Origin: Saprospiraceae bacterium
GTDB lineage: Bacteria; Bacteroidota; Bacteroidia; Chitinophagales; Saprospiraceae
Length of the DNA: 54,383 nt
NCBI GenBank assembly: GCA_019634045.1
Contig: JAHQWA010000271.1
Location: forward strand, 1-54,383
Direction of reading: 5' to 3'
Shown here in pieces: positions 46,787 to 54,383 of the stretch (the first letter of the stretch is position 1; each line of letters begins with the position of its first letter). Position numbers and translations under genes: made by a program. Under the pieces are notes generated by a model, which was not told the origin of the DNA, did not search any database, and was given only the letters and a program-made list of their open reading frames with translations.

Positions 46787-47218
46787 CTATATTTTATAAA
46801 TTTTACGCTTCTTCTTGGGCTTTGTTCCCTCTTCAGAAGGCTTTTGGTCACCTGGAGTCGGAAAACTTTCTGGATCAAAACCTGGAAAATTCTTAAAGAA
46901 TTCCCCAAAGCCATTCATCCCCTCCTCCCCTTGGAAGGATTTCATCAATTGCTCCGATAGCGATTGCCATTGCTTCATGAAATCCTGGTTATTGAGACTA
47001 TCCATTCCCATGCCGGGGAATAATCCAAAAGGTTGGATCATCATGGTATCGATCCGCATACCTGGCGCACCTTCTTGAAACCCGAATTGCTCCAACATCT
47101 TCATCATTTCTTTCTGGAAACTATCCATTTCCCACTTGAAATCCTCTGGTGCAGTCTGAGCCTGACCAGCTTGCCACGTTCCCAAACCGATCACTAGGAG
47201 TATTAGTAATTTTTTCAT
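46787..47218 (-). CDS. Small exported Met/Gly/Phe-rich protein of unknown function
   Basis: A 143-residue protein started at the ATG at 47218 (MKKLLILLVIGLGTWQAGQAQ), which gives a clean signal peptide. The mature part is rich in Met, Phe, Gly and Gln, with phrases such as MMKMLEQFGFQEG and FGEFFKNFPGFDPESF. It ends in a highly basic tail (KPKKKRKIYKI). No domain is recognised. Methionine-rich periplasmic proteins may bind metals or chaperone; that is speculation here. It lies 40 bases downstream of the membrane-anchored protein gene at 47259-47927 and is probably co-transcribed with it. Confidence 0.7.
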   Translation of the reverse strand: MKKLLILLVIGLGTWQAGQAQTAPEDFKWEMDSFQKEMMKMLEQFGFQEGAPGMRIDTMMIQPFGLFPGMGMDSLNNQDFMKQWQSLSEQLMKSFQGEEGMNGFGEFFKNFPGFDPESFPTPGDQKPSEEGTKPKKKRKIYKI

Positions 47219-47258
47219 CTTATTCCATTTATTAGTTAACAAAAAATGAAATGTTCTC

Positions 47259-47927
47259 TTATTGGTTATTGGTCACTTTGACCATCTCTAAGATCCCAAG
47301 AGACAGCATTAACGTCTGCTCTTCCTCACTCAGATCCTCCTTTACAAATTCAAAAGCCCGCGCGCTTAAAGCTTCATTCGGAGAAGGCAAACCTTTCACC
47401 ATACTTCCTACCTCTCGATCCTTAACAACGATAGGGAGCATCTCTTTTTCGGATCGATTCAATCTGGCTATCATTCGATTAGACTTTGCGCCGTACAGTA
47501 CATCATTGTCCTTAATCGTTCCAACCATTTGATTATCAATCACTACTTGAGTGCCCTTATCATTGATCCAATAGGCAAATTCATGATGAGCTGTGCGTGC
47601 ATAGAGAATAGCATGATTCCCTTTTCCTAGAAAGCTACGATAACTATAGGCTACTATAGGCTCCTCAAAGATGGTCTTGAAAGTTCCTTTATAACTCGAT
47701 TTGGACCGACTCTTTTTACTTTGCTTAATTTGGCTTTTGGAGAAAAGTTCTAGTTCTTCCCGTGTAATTGGCACTAGTTCGCCGGCCCAACTTTCTACAT
47801 CGGCCTTAATTTTGGCTATTTCCTGTTGTATTCGCTTCTTATTCGGGCGAAAATTCTTAGTGATATTGGCAAAAAGCCCGAAAGCTCCTGCAATAATCAC
47901 AACCGCCATAATTGTCAGTATCGTCAT
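47259..47927 (-). CDS. Membrane-anchored protein of unknown function
   Basis: A 222-residue protein with one N-terminal membrane helix (MTILTIMAVVIIAGAFGLFA), then a basic coiled-coil-like stretch (NKKRIQQEIAKIKADVESW) and a basic Ser/Lys patch (KQSKKSRSKSSYKG). A beta-rich domain follows (about 85-200, with AILYARTAHHEFAYWINDKG and VVIDNQMVGTIKDNDVLYG). I do not recognise the family. Close spacing with the Met-rich exported protein gene suggests an envelope-related pair. Confidence 0.72.
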   Translation of the reverse strand: MTILTIMAVVIIAGAFGLFANITKNFRPNKKRIQQEIAKIKADVESWAGELVPITREELELFSKSQIKQSKKSRSKSSYKGTFKTIFEEPIVAYSYRSFLGKGNHAILYARTAHHEFAYWINDKGTQVVIDNQMVGTIKDNDVLYGAKSNRMIARLNRSEKEMLPIVVKDREVGSMVKGLPSPNEALSARAFEFVKEDLSEEEQTLMLSLGILEMVKVTNNQ

Positions 47928-48148
47928 TGGTTAAAATAATTTCTGTTTTAGAAGCTGTTTGAATTTGGCTTTTGGAATTTGTTATAGGTCTATTTTTTTG
48001 CCAATTGAGGCTCTTTTTGAGGATAATAGCAGGGCTATGTGACGATAAAAAGCCGAAAAGTGGCGGAAAAATAGCCAGGACAAAACCAGATTGTTAAACC
48101 TGTCTAGCAGCCAGATAGCTTCAAATAGCTTCTGAGAAGACAAACCCT

Positions 48149-49276
48149 TTACCCTCCCGCTCTTTCATTCATCTTTATTCCGTTCCCTTCTGGATCATCA
48201 AACTGCTCTCTTCTAGCTTTCAGGGCTATCTTATCATTTTTATCTAAAATGGCCAGATTGGCCTCCAAGATATTATCCACCTCAATCAACACCTTATCCT
48301 TGGACTCCCAAAAAGTATTGGAAGGTTGCAGAATATCTTCGACAATATTTTTCTTCACCTCCAATATTTCAGTTGCTAAGGGGTGATTGTTTTGTACCAG
48401 TTGATCCGCTTCTTTCAGCAATGCGAAATGGAAGCCCCTACCCAATAAGCTGCTCCCACCGTAATCCCAAGTTTGAATTTGCCAGGCAGAGAAAAAATAC
48501 TCAATGCTATCCATTGGAAAAGCCTGAATCTTAAATTCAACAAATTGATCATCAACAAGTTCTTTGGTTGCTTTAGCTTTTTCGACCCATTGCCGATAAT
48601 CTTCGAAAAGATAATAGATGGTACCCTCTGCTACTAGTTGCGGGACAAATCCAGGAAGGGCTTCTTCCAACCAGAAAAGATCAGGTTGCACTTGTGCATT
48701 GTAGGCGTCAATCTTTTCCTCGAGCATATCCACAAAGTCTTCTCGAATCCTACGACCCTTCCGGTACACCTCTACCACATCTTGAGCTGTTTGGGTATTA
48801 TGAAACTCCATCCGATACCTGCGCATTTCTTCTGCTCCTGCTGGTCCAAAAAGATTGATCAATCTTTTTTCTCTTAGAATTTTGGCCAAGTCTGAGTCCG
48901 GAGTAGTTCCAAGATGAATAGCCCCTGCGTAGATCCAACCTACCGTATTGTCTGCTGTGGAAACCTTAAGCCAGGGTTCATCAAAAGTAATACCACGCAA
49001 CTTAATTCGAGTCGTAAAATCGCTGACTTCACCTTCATCAAATAAAACGGTTCCTTTTTCTAATTCCTTGATCACCTTCCCTTTTTCACCCGCCGTTTCT
49101 CTCATCCGAAGTCGATCGATATTGACAATGAAAGTCGTTCGCTCCGCTGTTTTCTCTACGGTTTCAGCGGTCGAGGAGGTATCATTTTCGGACGGACTTG
49201 CAGTCGGATCTTTTTCCGATTGACAAGACAAGATCCCGATGGTCAATAAAATCAGTATAAATACTTTACACTTCAT
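48149..49276 (-). CDS. SH3-domain lipoprotein
   Basis: A 375-residue lipoprotein started at the ATG at 49276 (MKCKVFILILLTIGILSCQS), with lipobox ILSC. An ATG three codons upstream (49285) is possible but would leave almost no leader after the TAACTTTG element at 49295-49302. After a Ser/Thr/Glu-rich linker comes an SH3_3-type bacterial domain (about 45-125, with RLRMRETAGEKGKVIKELEKG and VGWIYAGAIHLG), a fold that often binds peptidoglycan peptides. The remaining 240 residues are helical and not recognised. It is expected on the periplasmic side. It follows rpoD on the same strand but is separated from it by a strong terminator. Confidence 0.8.
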   Translation of the reverse strand: MKCKVFILILLTIGILSCQSEKDPTASPSENDTSSTAETVEKTAERTTFIVNIDRLRMRETAGEKGKVIKELEKGTVLFDEGEVSDFTTRIKLRGITFDEPWLKVSTADNTVGWIYAGAIHLGTTPDSDLAKILREKRLINLFGPAGAEEMRRYRMEFHNTQTAQDVVEVYRKGRRIREDFVDMLEEKIDAYNAQVQPDLFWLEEALPGFVPQLVAEGTIYYLFEDYRQWVEKAKATKELVDDQFVEFKIQAFPMDSIEYFFSAWQIQTWDYGGSSLLGRGFHFALLKEADQLVQNNHPLATEILEVKKNIVEDILQPSNTFWESKDKVLIEVDNILEANLAILDKNDKIALKARREQFDDPEGNGIKMNERAGG

Positions 49277-49294
49277 CAAGAGCATGGTTTTGAC

Positions 49295-49302
49295 CAAAGT
49301 TA
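49295..49302 (-). promoter_or_regulatory. -7 element of the SH3-lipoprotein gene
   Basis: The minus strand reads TAACTTTG, an exact TAnnTTTG match 18 bases before the ATG at 49276. The -33 region is occupied by the rpoD terminator stem and lacks a clear TTTG. Confidence 0.45.
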
Positions 49303-49308
49303 ATAAAC

Positions 49309-49340
49309 AAAAGCCACCTCGTGGTAACGAGGTGGCTTTT
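49309..49340 (-). terminator. Terminator of rpoD
   Basis: Perfect 13-bp arms (49309-49321 and 49328-49340), AAAAGCCACCTCG and its complement, with a 6-base loop. The minus strand ends in TTTTGTTTATT. It lies 27 bases after the rpoD stop. Confidence 0.88.
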
Positions 49341-49367
49341 GTACTTGAATTATTATTAGAATTTTGC

Positions 49368-50234
49368 TTATCCTAGATAAGACTTCAATGAATTTCGATT
49401 ATAGGATTTACGTAAGCGACGAATCGCTCGCTCTTTGATCTGACGAACACGTTCCCTGGTCAAGCCATAGAGCTCCCCAATTTCCTCCAAAGTCAGGGCT
49501 TTGTAGCCATTCAGACCATAGTAGGCCGAAAGCACTTCTACTTCACGCGGAGATAGGATCGACAAACCTTGCTGGACCTCTTCTTTTAATGACTGTTCCA
49601 TCAACTGACCGTCCGGGCTCATATCGTTATCACCTGAAATGACATCTAACATGGTAGAGTCTCCTTCCTCCCCGCTCAAGGGCGCATCAACAGAAACGTG
49701 TCTGCCATTACCCTTCAACATATTAGAAACCTCTTTGGGCTTCAAGTTCAATAGTTCAGCTAATTCTTCATTGGTGGGTTCGCGTTCAAATTCTTGAACA
49801 AAAGAAAGGAAGGCTTCATTTACCTTGTTGTAGGAACCGACTTTATTGAGTGGAAGTCTAACAATTCTAGAATATTCTACGATCGCTTGCAGGATAGATT
49901 GACGAATCCACCAAACCGCATAGGAAATAAACTTAAATCCTTTGGTTTCATCAAAACGCTTAGCAGCTTTCATCAAGCCTACATTCCCTTCATTGATCAA
50001 ATCACTTAAGGAAAGTCCTTGATTCTGATATTGCTTAGCCACAGAAACGACAAAACGCAGATTGGACTTGGTCAATCTCTCCAAAGCCTCTGCATCTCCT
50101 GCTCGGATACGTCTAGCCAAATCAGCTTCGTCATCGGCAGTCAGCATTGGAATTTTGCCAATATCGTTTAGATATTTATCCAATGCTAAACTCTCTCTGG
50201 TGGTAATCTTGTTGGTAATCTTAAGCTGACGCAT
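49368..50234 (-). CDS. rpoD: Primary RNA polymerase sigma factor (Bacteroidota RpoD/SigA)
   Basis: Housekeeping sigma-70 factor of 288 residues. It starts [11 protein letters not shown] and includes region 1.2 ([18 protein letters not shown]), region 2 (about 50-125, with [20 protein letters not shown] and [12 protein letters not shown]), region 3 and region 4 (about 225-280, with [19 protein letters not shown]). It lacks the long acidic region 1.1, as is normal in Bacteroidota. It directs recognition of the TAnnTTTG promoters seen in this window. rpoD follows pnp on the same strand; the pnp terminator lies between them. A folded element at 50411-50477 precedes it. Confidence 0.96.
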   Translation of the reverse strand: MRQLKITNKITTRESLALDKYLNDIGKIPMLTADDEADLARRIRAGDAEALERLTKSNLRFVVSVAKQYQNQGLSLSDLINEGNVGLMKAAKRFDETKGFKFISYAVWWIRQSILQAIVEYSRIVRLPLNKVGSYNKVNEAFLSFVQEFEREPTNEELAELLNLKPKEVSNMLKGNGRHVSVDAPLSGEEGDSTMLDVISGDNDMSPDGQLMEQSLKEEVQQGLSILSPREVEVLSAYYGLNGYKALTLEEIGELYGLTRERVRQIKERAIRRLRKSYNRNSLKSYLG

Positions 50235-50410
50235 GAAGTTTGGAATTTATGGAGAAGAATATTCTATTAATGAATACGCTTACTGTCAAAAAAAAGTTGC
50301 CGGGCTTTAAATTTACTTGACTTTTTCCCTAAAAAACCCTATTGCACTCAACTTTTATACAATGAGTAACGTCAAAAAGTTCCCTCTCCGTGCGAAATCT
50401 ACAATTATTT
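50235..50410. other. rpoD upstream spacer
   Basis: Together with the folded element and the pnp terminator this makes 382 bases without a gene. No exact TAnnTTTG element faces rpoD here. No small gene is seen. Confidence 0.4.
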
Positions 50411-50477
50411 TTAGAAAGTGCAAGTAAAACTAGGCTTGTGTTGTTTGGACAACAAATCTTCTTTGCAAGCTTTCTAA
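50411..50477 (-). other. Folded inverted-repeat element upstream of rpoD
   Basis: The 8-bp arms TTAGAAAG/CTTTCTAA (50411-50418, 50470-50477) continue inward as TGCAAG paired with CTTTGCA with small bulges. They enclose a perfect apical hairpin TGTTGT/ACAACA with tetraloop TTGG (50439-50454). It lies between the pnp terminator and rpoD. It is a candidate structured 5' leader of the rpoD transcript. Confidence 0.5.
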
Positions 50478-50496
50478 AGGTAACAATAAGATTATG

Positions 50497-50541
50497 AAAA
50501 AAAAAATACCGAAAACGGTCAATCGACCAGCTCTCGGTATT
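50497..50541 (-). terminator. Terminator of pnp
   Basis: The outer stem AATACCGA/TCGGTATT (50505-50512, 50534-50541) with inner GGTC/GACC (50517-50520, 50525-50528) is followed on the minus strand by ten T residues (50497-50506). It lies about 75 bases after the pnp stop. Confidence 0.85.
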
Positions 50542-50616
50542 CCTAATTTATACTTTGAAGTCGCTAATTCTAAGCTGCAAGGACTAATGAGCCCTTTCGG
50601 CAGTAGCGACTAAGCT

Positions 50617-52779
50617 TTAATCACGTCGTGGTGGCTTGTTGTTGCCATGATGTTGAGGCTTGGGAATCAAGGCCTTTCGGGACAACCTGAGTTTTCCAGA
50701 TCGCTTGTCTAAGCCAATCAACTTCACCTTCACTTCATCTCCCTCTTTTAGTACTTCCTCTACATTGTCAATGCGAGTGTGAGAGATTTCGGAAACGTGC
50801 AACAGCCCACTCTTTCCGTTAAATTCGACAAACACACCATAAGGCATGACGGATACAACAACGGCTTTGTATTCATCGCCAATCTCGGGCATGAAGGTGA
50901 TCTTGTTAATGCGAGCCAAAGCCGCCTCGATGGACGCCTTGTCTGAGCTAGCAATACTAACCACACCTTTATCATCTACTTCCTCGATGTTGATCGTAGT
51001 ACCGGTTGTCTCCTGGATCTCTTGGATCACCTTACCACCAGGCCCAATCACAGCACCAATGAAGCTCTTATCAATCTTGATCTCAACGATTCTCGGCGCA
51101 TGCGCTTTGAAGTCATCTCTAGGCTCGGCAATCGTTTCTTTCATCTTATCTAAGATGTGTAATCGACCCGCACGAGCTTGATCAAGTGCTTTTTCCAAGG
51201 TTTCGTATGGAAGTCCATCAATCTTGATATCCATTTGGCAAGCGGTGATTCCCTTCTCGGTTCCGGTAACCTTAAAGTCCATATCACCCAATGCATCTTC
51301 ATCTCCAAGGATATCAGACAAAATTGCCACTCTATCTCCGTCAGAAATCATACCCATGGCAATACCTGAAACAGGAGCTGTAATACCAATACCGGCATCC
51401 ATCAGCGCTAGCGTACCAGCACAGACCGTGGCCATAGAAGAAGAGCCATTAGATTCTAGGATATCGGAAACGATACGCAGTACGTATGGGAATTCATCTG
51501 GAAGCACTTGCTTCAATGATCTACCCGCAAGGTTAGCATGTCCAACCTCACGACGACCAGGACCTCTCATAGGCTTAGTTTCACCTACTGAAAGAGCCGG
51601 GAAGTTATAATGCATGATGAATCTATTGTAATGGAAATTCAAAGCATTATCGATCATCTGCGCATCGAGCTTGGTTCCTAACGTCAAAGAAGTCAAACTT
51701 TGTGTTTCCCCTCTATTGAAGATAGCAGAACCGTGAGCAGCAGGGAGGTAATCAATCTCCGACCAGATATGGCGCACCTCATCAAATTTACGGCCGTCCA
51801 AACGCACTTGCTCTTCCAAGACCATATTTCGAATGGTCTCTTTCTTTATTTTCTCGTAGTATCCCTTGGCTTCGCCCCATTTTTCATCCATAAACTCCTC
51901 CCCTTTCGCTTCCAACAAAGCTTCCTTCAGCTTGTCTTTCACTTCGGAGAATCCTTTCTTACGAGCTTTCTTATCCAATTTGCCTCGAGATACAGTCAGG
52001 ATATTTTCTACAGTTAGGGATTTCACCAACTCCTTCAATTCTTCGTCGATTTCTACTTCAGGTAGTTCTCTCTTCACGGTGGCTTCTTCTCCTACAAGTT
52101 CTGCCAATGCCAGCTGTGCGTTACACTGCACCTTGATGGCTTCGTGCCCCACTTTCATGGCTTCGAGCAAATCCTTTTCAGAACACTCTTTAGCTTCCCC
52201 TTCCACCATCATGATGTTTTCCAGGGTAGCAGCTACGATGATATCCAAATCCGCCTCTGCTAAAGGTTCACGATTTGGATTAACCACAAACTCACCGTCG
52301 ATACGCGCTACACGGACTTCAGAGATCGGGCCGTCGAAGTTAATATCGGATACAGAAAGAGCTGCGGAAGCGGCCAATGCTACAAAAGCATCGGGAAGGG
52401 TTTCTTTATCCCCAGAGATCAAGTTAATGATCACTTGGGTATCATGCATGTAGCCATCAGGGAACAACGGTCTAATGGCGCGGTCTACCAATCTAGAAGT
52501 TAACACTTCATAATCGGATAGTTTTGTTTCGCGGCGAAAGAAGTTGCCGGGGATTCGACCCGCGGCAGCAAATTTTTCTTGGTAATCAACGGATAGGGGA
52601 AAAAAACTTTGTCCTTCTCGGGCTTCTTTAGCAGAAACAACCGAAGCAAATAACATGGTGTTACCTACTTTGACCACAACGGCACCGTCTGCCTGGGTCG
52701 CTAATTTTCCTGTTTCTAGGGTAACTGTTCTACCATCAGGTAAGTCGAATGAGGTAGAAATTGGAATCTGTTGTCCCAT
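50617..52779 (-). CDS. pnp: Polynucleotide phosphorylase
   Basis: PNPase degrades RNA from the 3' end with phosphate, giving nucleoside diphosphates, and can add tails; it is part of the RNA degradosome. The 720-residue length is typical. Two RNase PH domains (about 10-230 and 310-550) carry family blocks such as VSAKEAREGQSFFPLSVDYQEK, SDINFDGPISEVRVA and FNRGETQSL. A KH domain (about 553-620, with GAVIGPGGKVIQEIQ) and an S1 domain (about 620-705, with VMPYGVFVEF and GLLHVSEIS) end the protein. It lies downstream of rpsO, the conserved bacterial order, with a hairpin-bearing leader of about 400 bases between them. Confidence 0.97.
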   Translation of the reverse strand: MGQQIPISTSFDLPDGRTVTLETGKLATQADGAVVVKVGNTMLFASVVSAKEAREGQSFFPLSVDYQEKFAAAGRIPGNFFRRETKLSDYEVLTSRLVDRAIRPLFPDGYMHDTQVIINLISGDKETLPDAFVALAASAALSVSDINFDGPISEVRVARIDGEFVVNPNREPLAEADLDIIVAATLENIMMVEGEAKECSEKDLLEAMKVGHEAIKVQCNAQLALAELVGEEATVKRELPEVEIDEELKELVKSLTVENILTVSRGKLDKKARKKGFSEVKDKLKEALLEAKGEEFMDEKWGEAKGYYEKIKKETIRNMVLEEQVRLDGRKFDEVRHIWSEIDYLPAAHGSAIFNRGETQSLTSLTLGTKLDAQMIDNALNFHYNRFIMHYNFPALSVGETKPMRGPGRREVGHANLAGRSLKQVLPDEFPYVLRIVSDILESNGSSSMATVCAGTLALMDAGIGITAPVSGIAMGMISDGDRVAILSDILGDEDALGDMDFKVTGTEKGITACQMDIKIDGLPYETLEKALDQARAGRLHILDKMKETIAEPRDDFKAHAPRIVEIKIDKSFIGAVIGPGGKVIQEIQETTGTTINIEEVDDKGVVSIASSDKASIEAALARINKITFMPEIGDEYKAVVVSVMPYGVFVEFNGKSGLLHVSEISHTRIDNVEEVLKEGDEVKVKLIGLDKRSGKLRLSRKALIPKPQHHGNNKPPRRD

Positions 52780-52884
52780 TTTTTTTCAATTAATGGTTTA
52801 GCTAAGTCCAGTAAAAGCACTAGCGTCCTTACTATGAAAGCAGATAATTTGATGAGACTTGTGAGAAGCGGTGAGGGAAGCACA

Positions 52885-52909
52885 ACTTGATCTAAGAACA
52901 AGATCAAGT
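52885..52909 (-). promoter_or_regulatory. Hairpin in the pnp leader
   Basis: Perfect 9-bp stem ACTTGATCT/AGATCAAGT (52885-52893, 52901-52909) with a 7-base loop, about 105 bases before the pnp start. No T tract follows on either strand, so it is not a terminator. In enterobacteria a hairpin in the pnp leader is cut by RNase III and mediates autocontrol by PNPase; a similar role here is inference. Confidence 0.5.
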
Positions 52910-53097
52910 GAAGGAGATTTGGGAATATGTGCCTTTGTTATGTATCTACTCGAGAAAACACTCGCTACCACTTTGTTGATCGATTTGTCAGGCTTTCAAT
53001 TTGAGGTTGGTCGGCAGGAGTGGATTTTGCTGGTTCTCTTGCCGATTTTAGCTGAATACTGAACCTCTTAATAAATAATAATCCTCTTTTGTCGCGT

Positions 53098-53105
53098 CAA
53101 ATTTA
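53098..53105 (-). promoter_or_regulatory. Possible pnp promoter -7 element
   Basis: The minus strand reads TAAATTTG, matching TAnnTTTG. It lies between the rpsO terminator and pnp and would give a leader of about 310 bases containing the hairpin at 52885-52909. No -33 partner is seen, so this is tentative. Confidence 0.3.
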
Positions 53106-53137
53106 ACCTTTATCTAGCACACCGTCTAGATATGGGC

Positions 53138-53185
53138 AAAAAAAAACGAGGAAGTATGCCATTTTGCACGCTTCCTCGTCTTTTT
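53138..53185 (-). terminator. Terminator of rpsO
   Basis: The arms ACGAGGAAG/CTTCCTCGT (53146-53154, 53171-53179) are flanked by nine A residues on one side and a T-rich run on the other, so it can act in both directions. On the minus strand the nine-T tract (53138-53146) follows. It adjoins the rpsO stop. Confidence 0.9.
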
Positions 53186-53460
53186 TATTTACGAATACCT
53201 AATTTTTCGATCAGGTCCCGATATTTCTGAATATCCTTGCTGGCTAGGTAAGTCAGTAGTCTTTTACGCTTACCTACTAGTGTAAGTAGGGTACGCCGAC
53301 AAGAATGATCCTTTTTGTTTTCTTTCAAATGCTCAGAAAGCTTTGAAATTCTGTAGGTAAAGTAGGCAATCTGCCCCTCTGTTGATCCGGAGTTTGTTTT
53401 TGATCCTCCGTACTCTAGAAAGATTTCCTCTTTCTTTTCTTTCGAATTGTATACTGCCAT
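53185..53460 (-). CDS. rpsO: 30S ribosomal protein S15
   Basis: Small-subunit ribosomal protein that binds 16S rRNA early in assembly of the platform. The 91-residue length is normal. It starts MAVYNSKEKKEEIFLEYGG and contains the S15 signature region (TEGQIAYFTYRISKLSEHLK, then DHSCRRTLLTLVGKRKRLLTYL). Upstream on the minus strand lies a textbook Bacteroidota promoter. It is followed by a strong terminator and then pnp. Confidence 0.97.
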   Translation of the reverse strand: MAVYNSKEKKEEIFLEYGGSKTNSGSTEGQIAYFTYRISKLSEHLKENKKDHSCRRTLLTLVGKRKRLLTYLASKDIQKYRDLIEKLGIRK

Positions 53461-53508
53461 TTTAAATTTTTTAACCGTTAGTGATTGCTAAAATCAGTTA
53501 CAGCGGCG

Positions 53509-53539
53509 CAAAGGTACAATAATTACGTAGACTTGCAAA
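53509..53539 (-). promoter_or_regulatory. Promoter of rpsO
   Basis: The minus strand reads TTTG (53536-53539), 19 bases, TACCTTTG (53509-53516), a full match to the Bacteroidota -33/-7 consensus. The start codon lies about 48 bases further, giving a leader of about 40 bases. Confidence 0.78.
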
Positions 53540-53637
53540 ACCTAGTTTTCATTACCATTTTAGCTATTCATGTCATAAGTCGCTTCATATTCTTTCGCCT
53601 CCCGCATCTGACTCGCTGACAGTATCTGTAAAAGCAT

Positions 53638-53645
53638 TACCTTTG
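53638..53645 (+). promoter_or_regulatory. -7 promoter element of the radical SAM gene
   Basis: TACCTTTG, an exact TAnnTTTG match 22 bases before the TTG start at 53667. It supports that start. No clear -33 element is seen. Confidence 0.5.
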
Positions 53646-53666
53646 GTACTCTAAATAATCGATCTT

Positions 53667-54383
53667 TTGAAACAGAAAGTCCTACTACTTACTCCGCCCT
53701 TCACACAGCTGAATACGCCCTATCCGGCTACTGCCTACTTGAAGGGATTCCTGGGTACAAAGGACTACCCTAGCTTTCAGGCAGACCTGGGCATAGAAGT
53801 TATCCTTGAGATCTTTTCTAAGGCTGGCCTAAGTCATCTTTTTCAATGTTTGGAAGAGGGAGAGGTAGCACTTTCTGATAATGCCTACCGGATATACTCC
53901 TTAAAGGATACCTACATTAGCACCATTGACCCGGTTATTCGCTTTCTACAGCACAAAAACCCAACGCTAGCACATAGCATTTGCGATGGGACCTATCTAC
54001 CAGAAGGCTCCAGGTTTGCGGTCTTAGAGGATATGGACTGGGCTTTTGGAACCATGGGGTTGCAGGATAAAGCCCGACATTTAGCAACGCTTTATCTTGA
54101 AGACCTTGCCGACCTGATCAAAGAAGCCATTGACCCCCATTTTGGCTTTAGTCGATATGCTGAGCGGTTGGGTAGAACTGCGTCTCATTTTGATGACATT
54201 GAGTTATCCCTACAACAAGCAGACTCGATAGTTAGTACCATTTTAAAGGAAAAACTCGCCCGACATATTCACGAATTTGCACCTGCTGTAGTTTGTCTCT
54301 CCGTGCCCTTTCCCGGAAATCTCTTCGGGGCTTTGAAATGCGGCCAATACATCAAGGCCAAGCACCCCGAGATCAAAGTAGTA
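53667..54383 (+). CDS. B12-binding-domain radical SAM protein, N-terminal part (cut by the window end)
   Basis: An open frame of 239 codons runs to the last base of the window without a stop. It begins KQKVLLLTPPFTQLNTPYPA after a TTG start at 53667; an in-frame stop lies five codons upstream. The first 240 residues have the look of the cobalamin-binding Rossmann domain of B12-dependent radical SAM enzymes: VLLLTPPF at the first strand, then HEFAPAVVCLSVPFPGNLFGAL and KCGQYIKAKHPEIKVV. Such enzymes carry out methylations or rearrangements in natural-product, lipid or tRNA chemistry. The CxxxCxxC cluster motif would be beyond the edge, so the class is inferred from the N-terminal pattern. Confidence 0.7.
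   Translation, partial: MKQKVLLLTPPFTQLNTPYPATAYLKGFLGTKDYPSFQADLGIEVILEIFSKAGLSHLFQCLEEGEVALSDNAYRIYSLKDTYISTIDPVIRFLQHKNPTLAHSICDGTYLPEGSRFAVLEDMDWAFGTMGLQDKARHLATLYLEDLADLIKEAIDPHFGFSRYAERLGRTASHFDDIELSLQQADSIVSTILKEKLARHIHEFAPAVVCLSVPFPGNLFGALKCGQYIKAKHPEIKVV

Noticed and set aside
51866..52453. Plus-strand 195-codon frame
   Set aside because: Antisense shadow of pnp, Ser-rich low-complexity composition.
52871..53062. Plus-strand 63-codon frame between pnp and rpsO
   Set aside because: No promoter, no recognisable domain, and it lies in the pnp leader including its hairpin.
1..54383. tRNA, rRNA, insertion sequences, prophage or integrase genes
   Set aside because: None seen by reading the spacers and the protein frames; short RNA genes could still be missed without a covariance search.

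Overview
The window looks like chromosomal DNA from a member of the Bacteroidota, most likely Saprospiria (Lewinella/Haliscomenobacter-like). The evidence is a set of very large SprB-repeat proteins with type IX secretion (T9SS) C-terminal sorting domains, a PorP/SprF protein, a PorE-like lipoprotein, a FecR/ECF sigma/TonB-receptor cascade, a 288-residue primary sigma factor of Bacteroidota type, and several promoters of the form TTG-N19/20-TAnnTTTG. I see no transposase, integrase, CRISPR array, rRNA or tRNA gene. The genus is inferred from protein style only.

Layout. 1-4.4 kb: a DMT-family permease facing a secreted SprB-repeat protein. 4.6-12.6 kb: a cell-surface signalling and uptake cassette on the minus strand, in transcription order ECF sigma factor, FecR anti-sigma factor, STN-domain TonB receptor, and a second paralogous TonB receptor without STN. 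12.9-19.9 kb: a 1959-residue secreted protein with five cohesin-like modules and many PKD-like modules, preceded by a PorP/SprF protein. The two genes share an identical 14-base sequence around their start codons. 20.4-24.8 kb: a lone MacB-type permease, queA, a periplasmic transglutaminase-like protein and a small DUF2795-type protein.

24.8-31.3 kb: a 380-base spacer with two large nested palindromes, then a 503-residue helical protein of unknown function, cmk, a small lipoprotein, an MsbA-like ABC exporter and a small T9SS substrate. 31.3-40 kb: an NADP-dependent oxidoreductase, an FtsX/MacB permease, a TlpA-like thioredoxin, the PorE-like lipoprotein and a CPBP membrane protease. 40-46 kb: a 2000-residue type A T9SS substrate with P-domain, FN3, MAM, MopE-like and about 14 SprB-like modules. 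46.2-49.3 kb: a degenerate Nudix-like protein, three poorly known envelope proteins (one an SH3 lipoprotein). 49.3-53.5 kb: the conserved rpsO-pnp-rpoD block, with structured leaders. The right edge holds the first 239 codons of a B12-binding radical SAM protein that starts at TTG.

How the genes relate. The PorP/SprF and PorE-like proteins belong to outer-membrane machinery that exports and anchors the four secreted proteins (three type B and one type A sorting domain). The sigma/FecR/STN-receptor genes form a trans-envelope relay that probably controls the receptor pair. The rpsO, pnp, rpoD, cmk and queA genes are housekeeping. The least explained items are the palindromic spacer with the 503-residue protein, the cohesin-rich secreted protein next to PorP/SprF, and a folded element upstream of rpoD.
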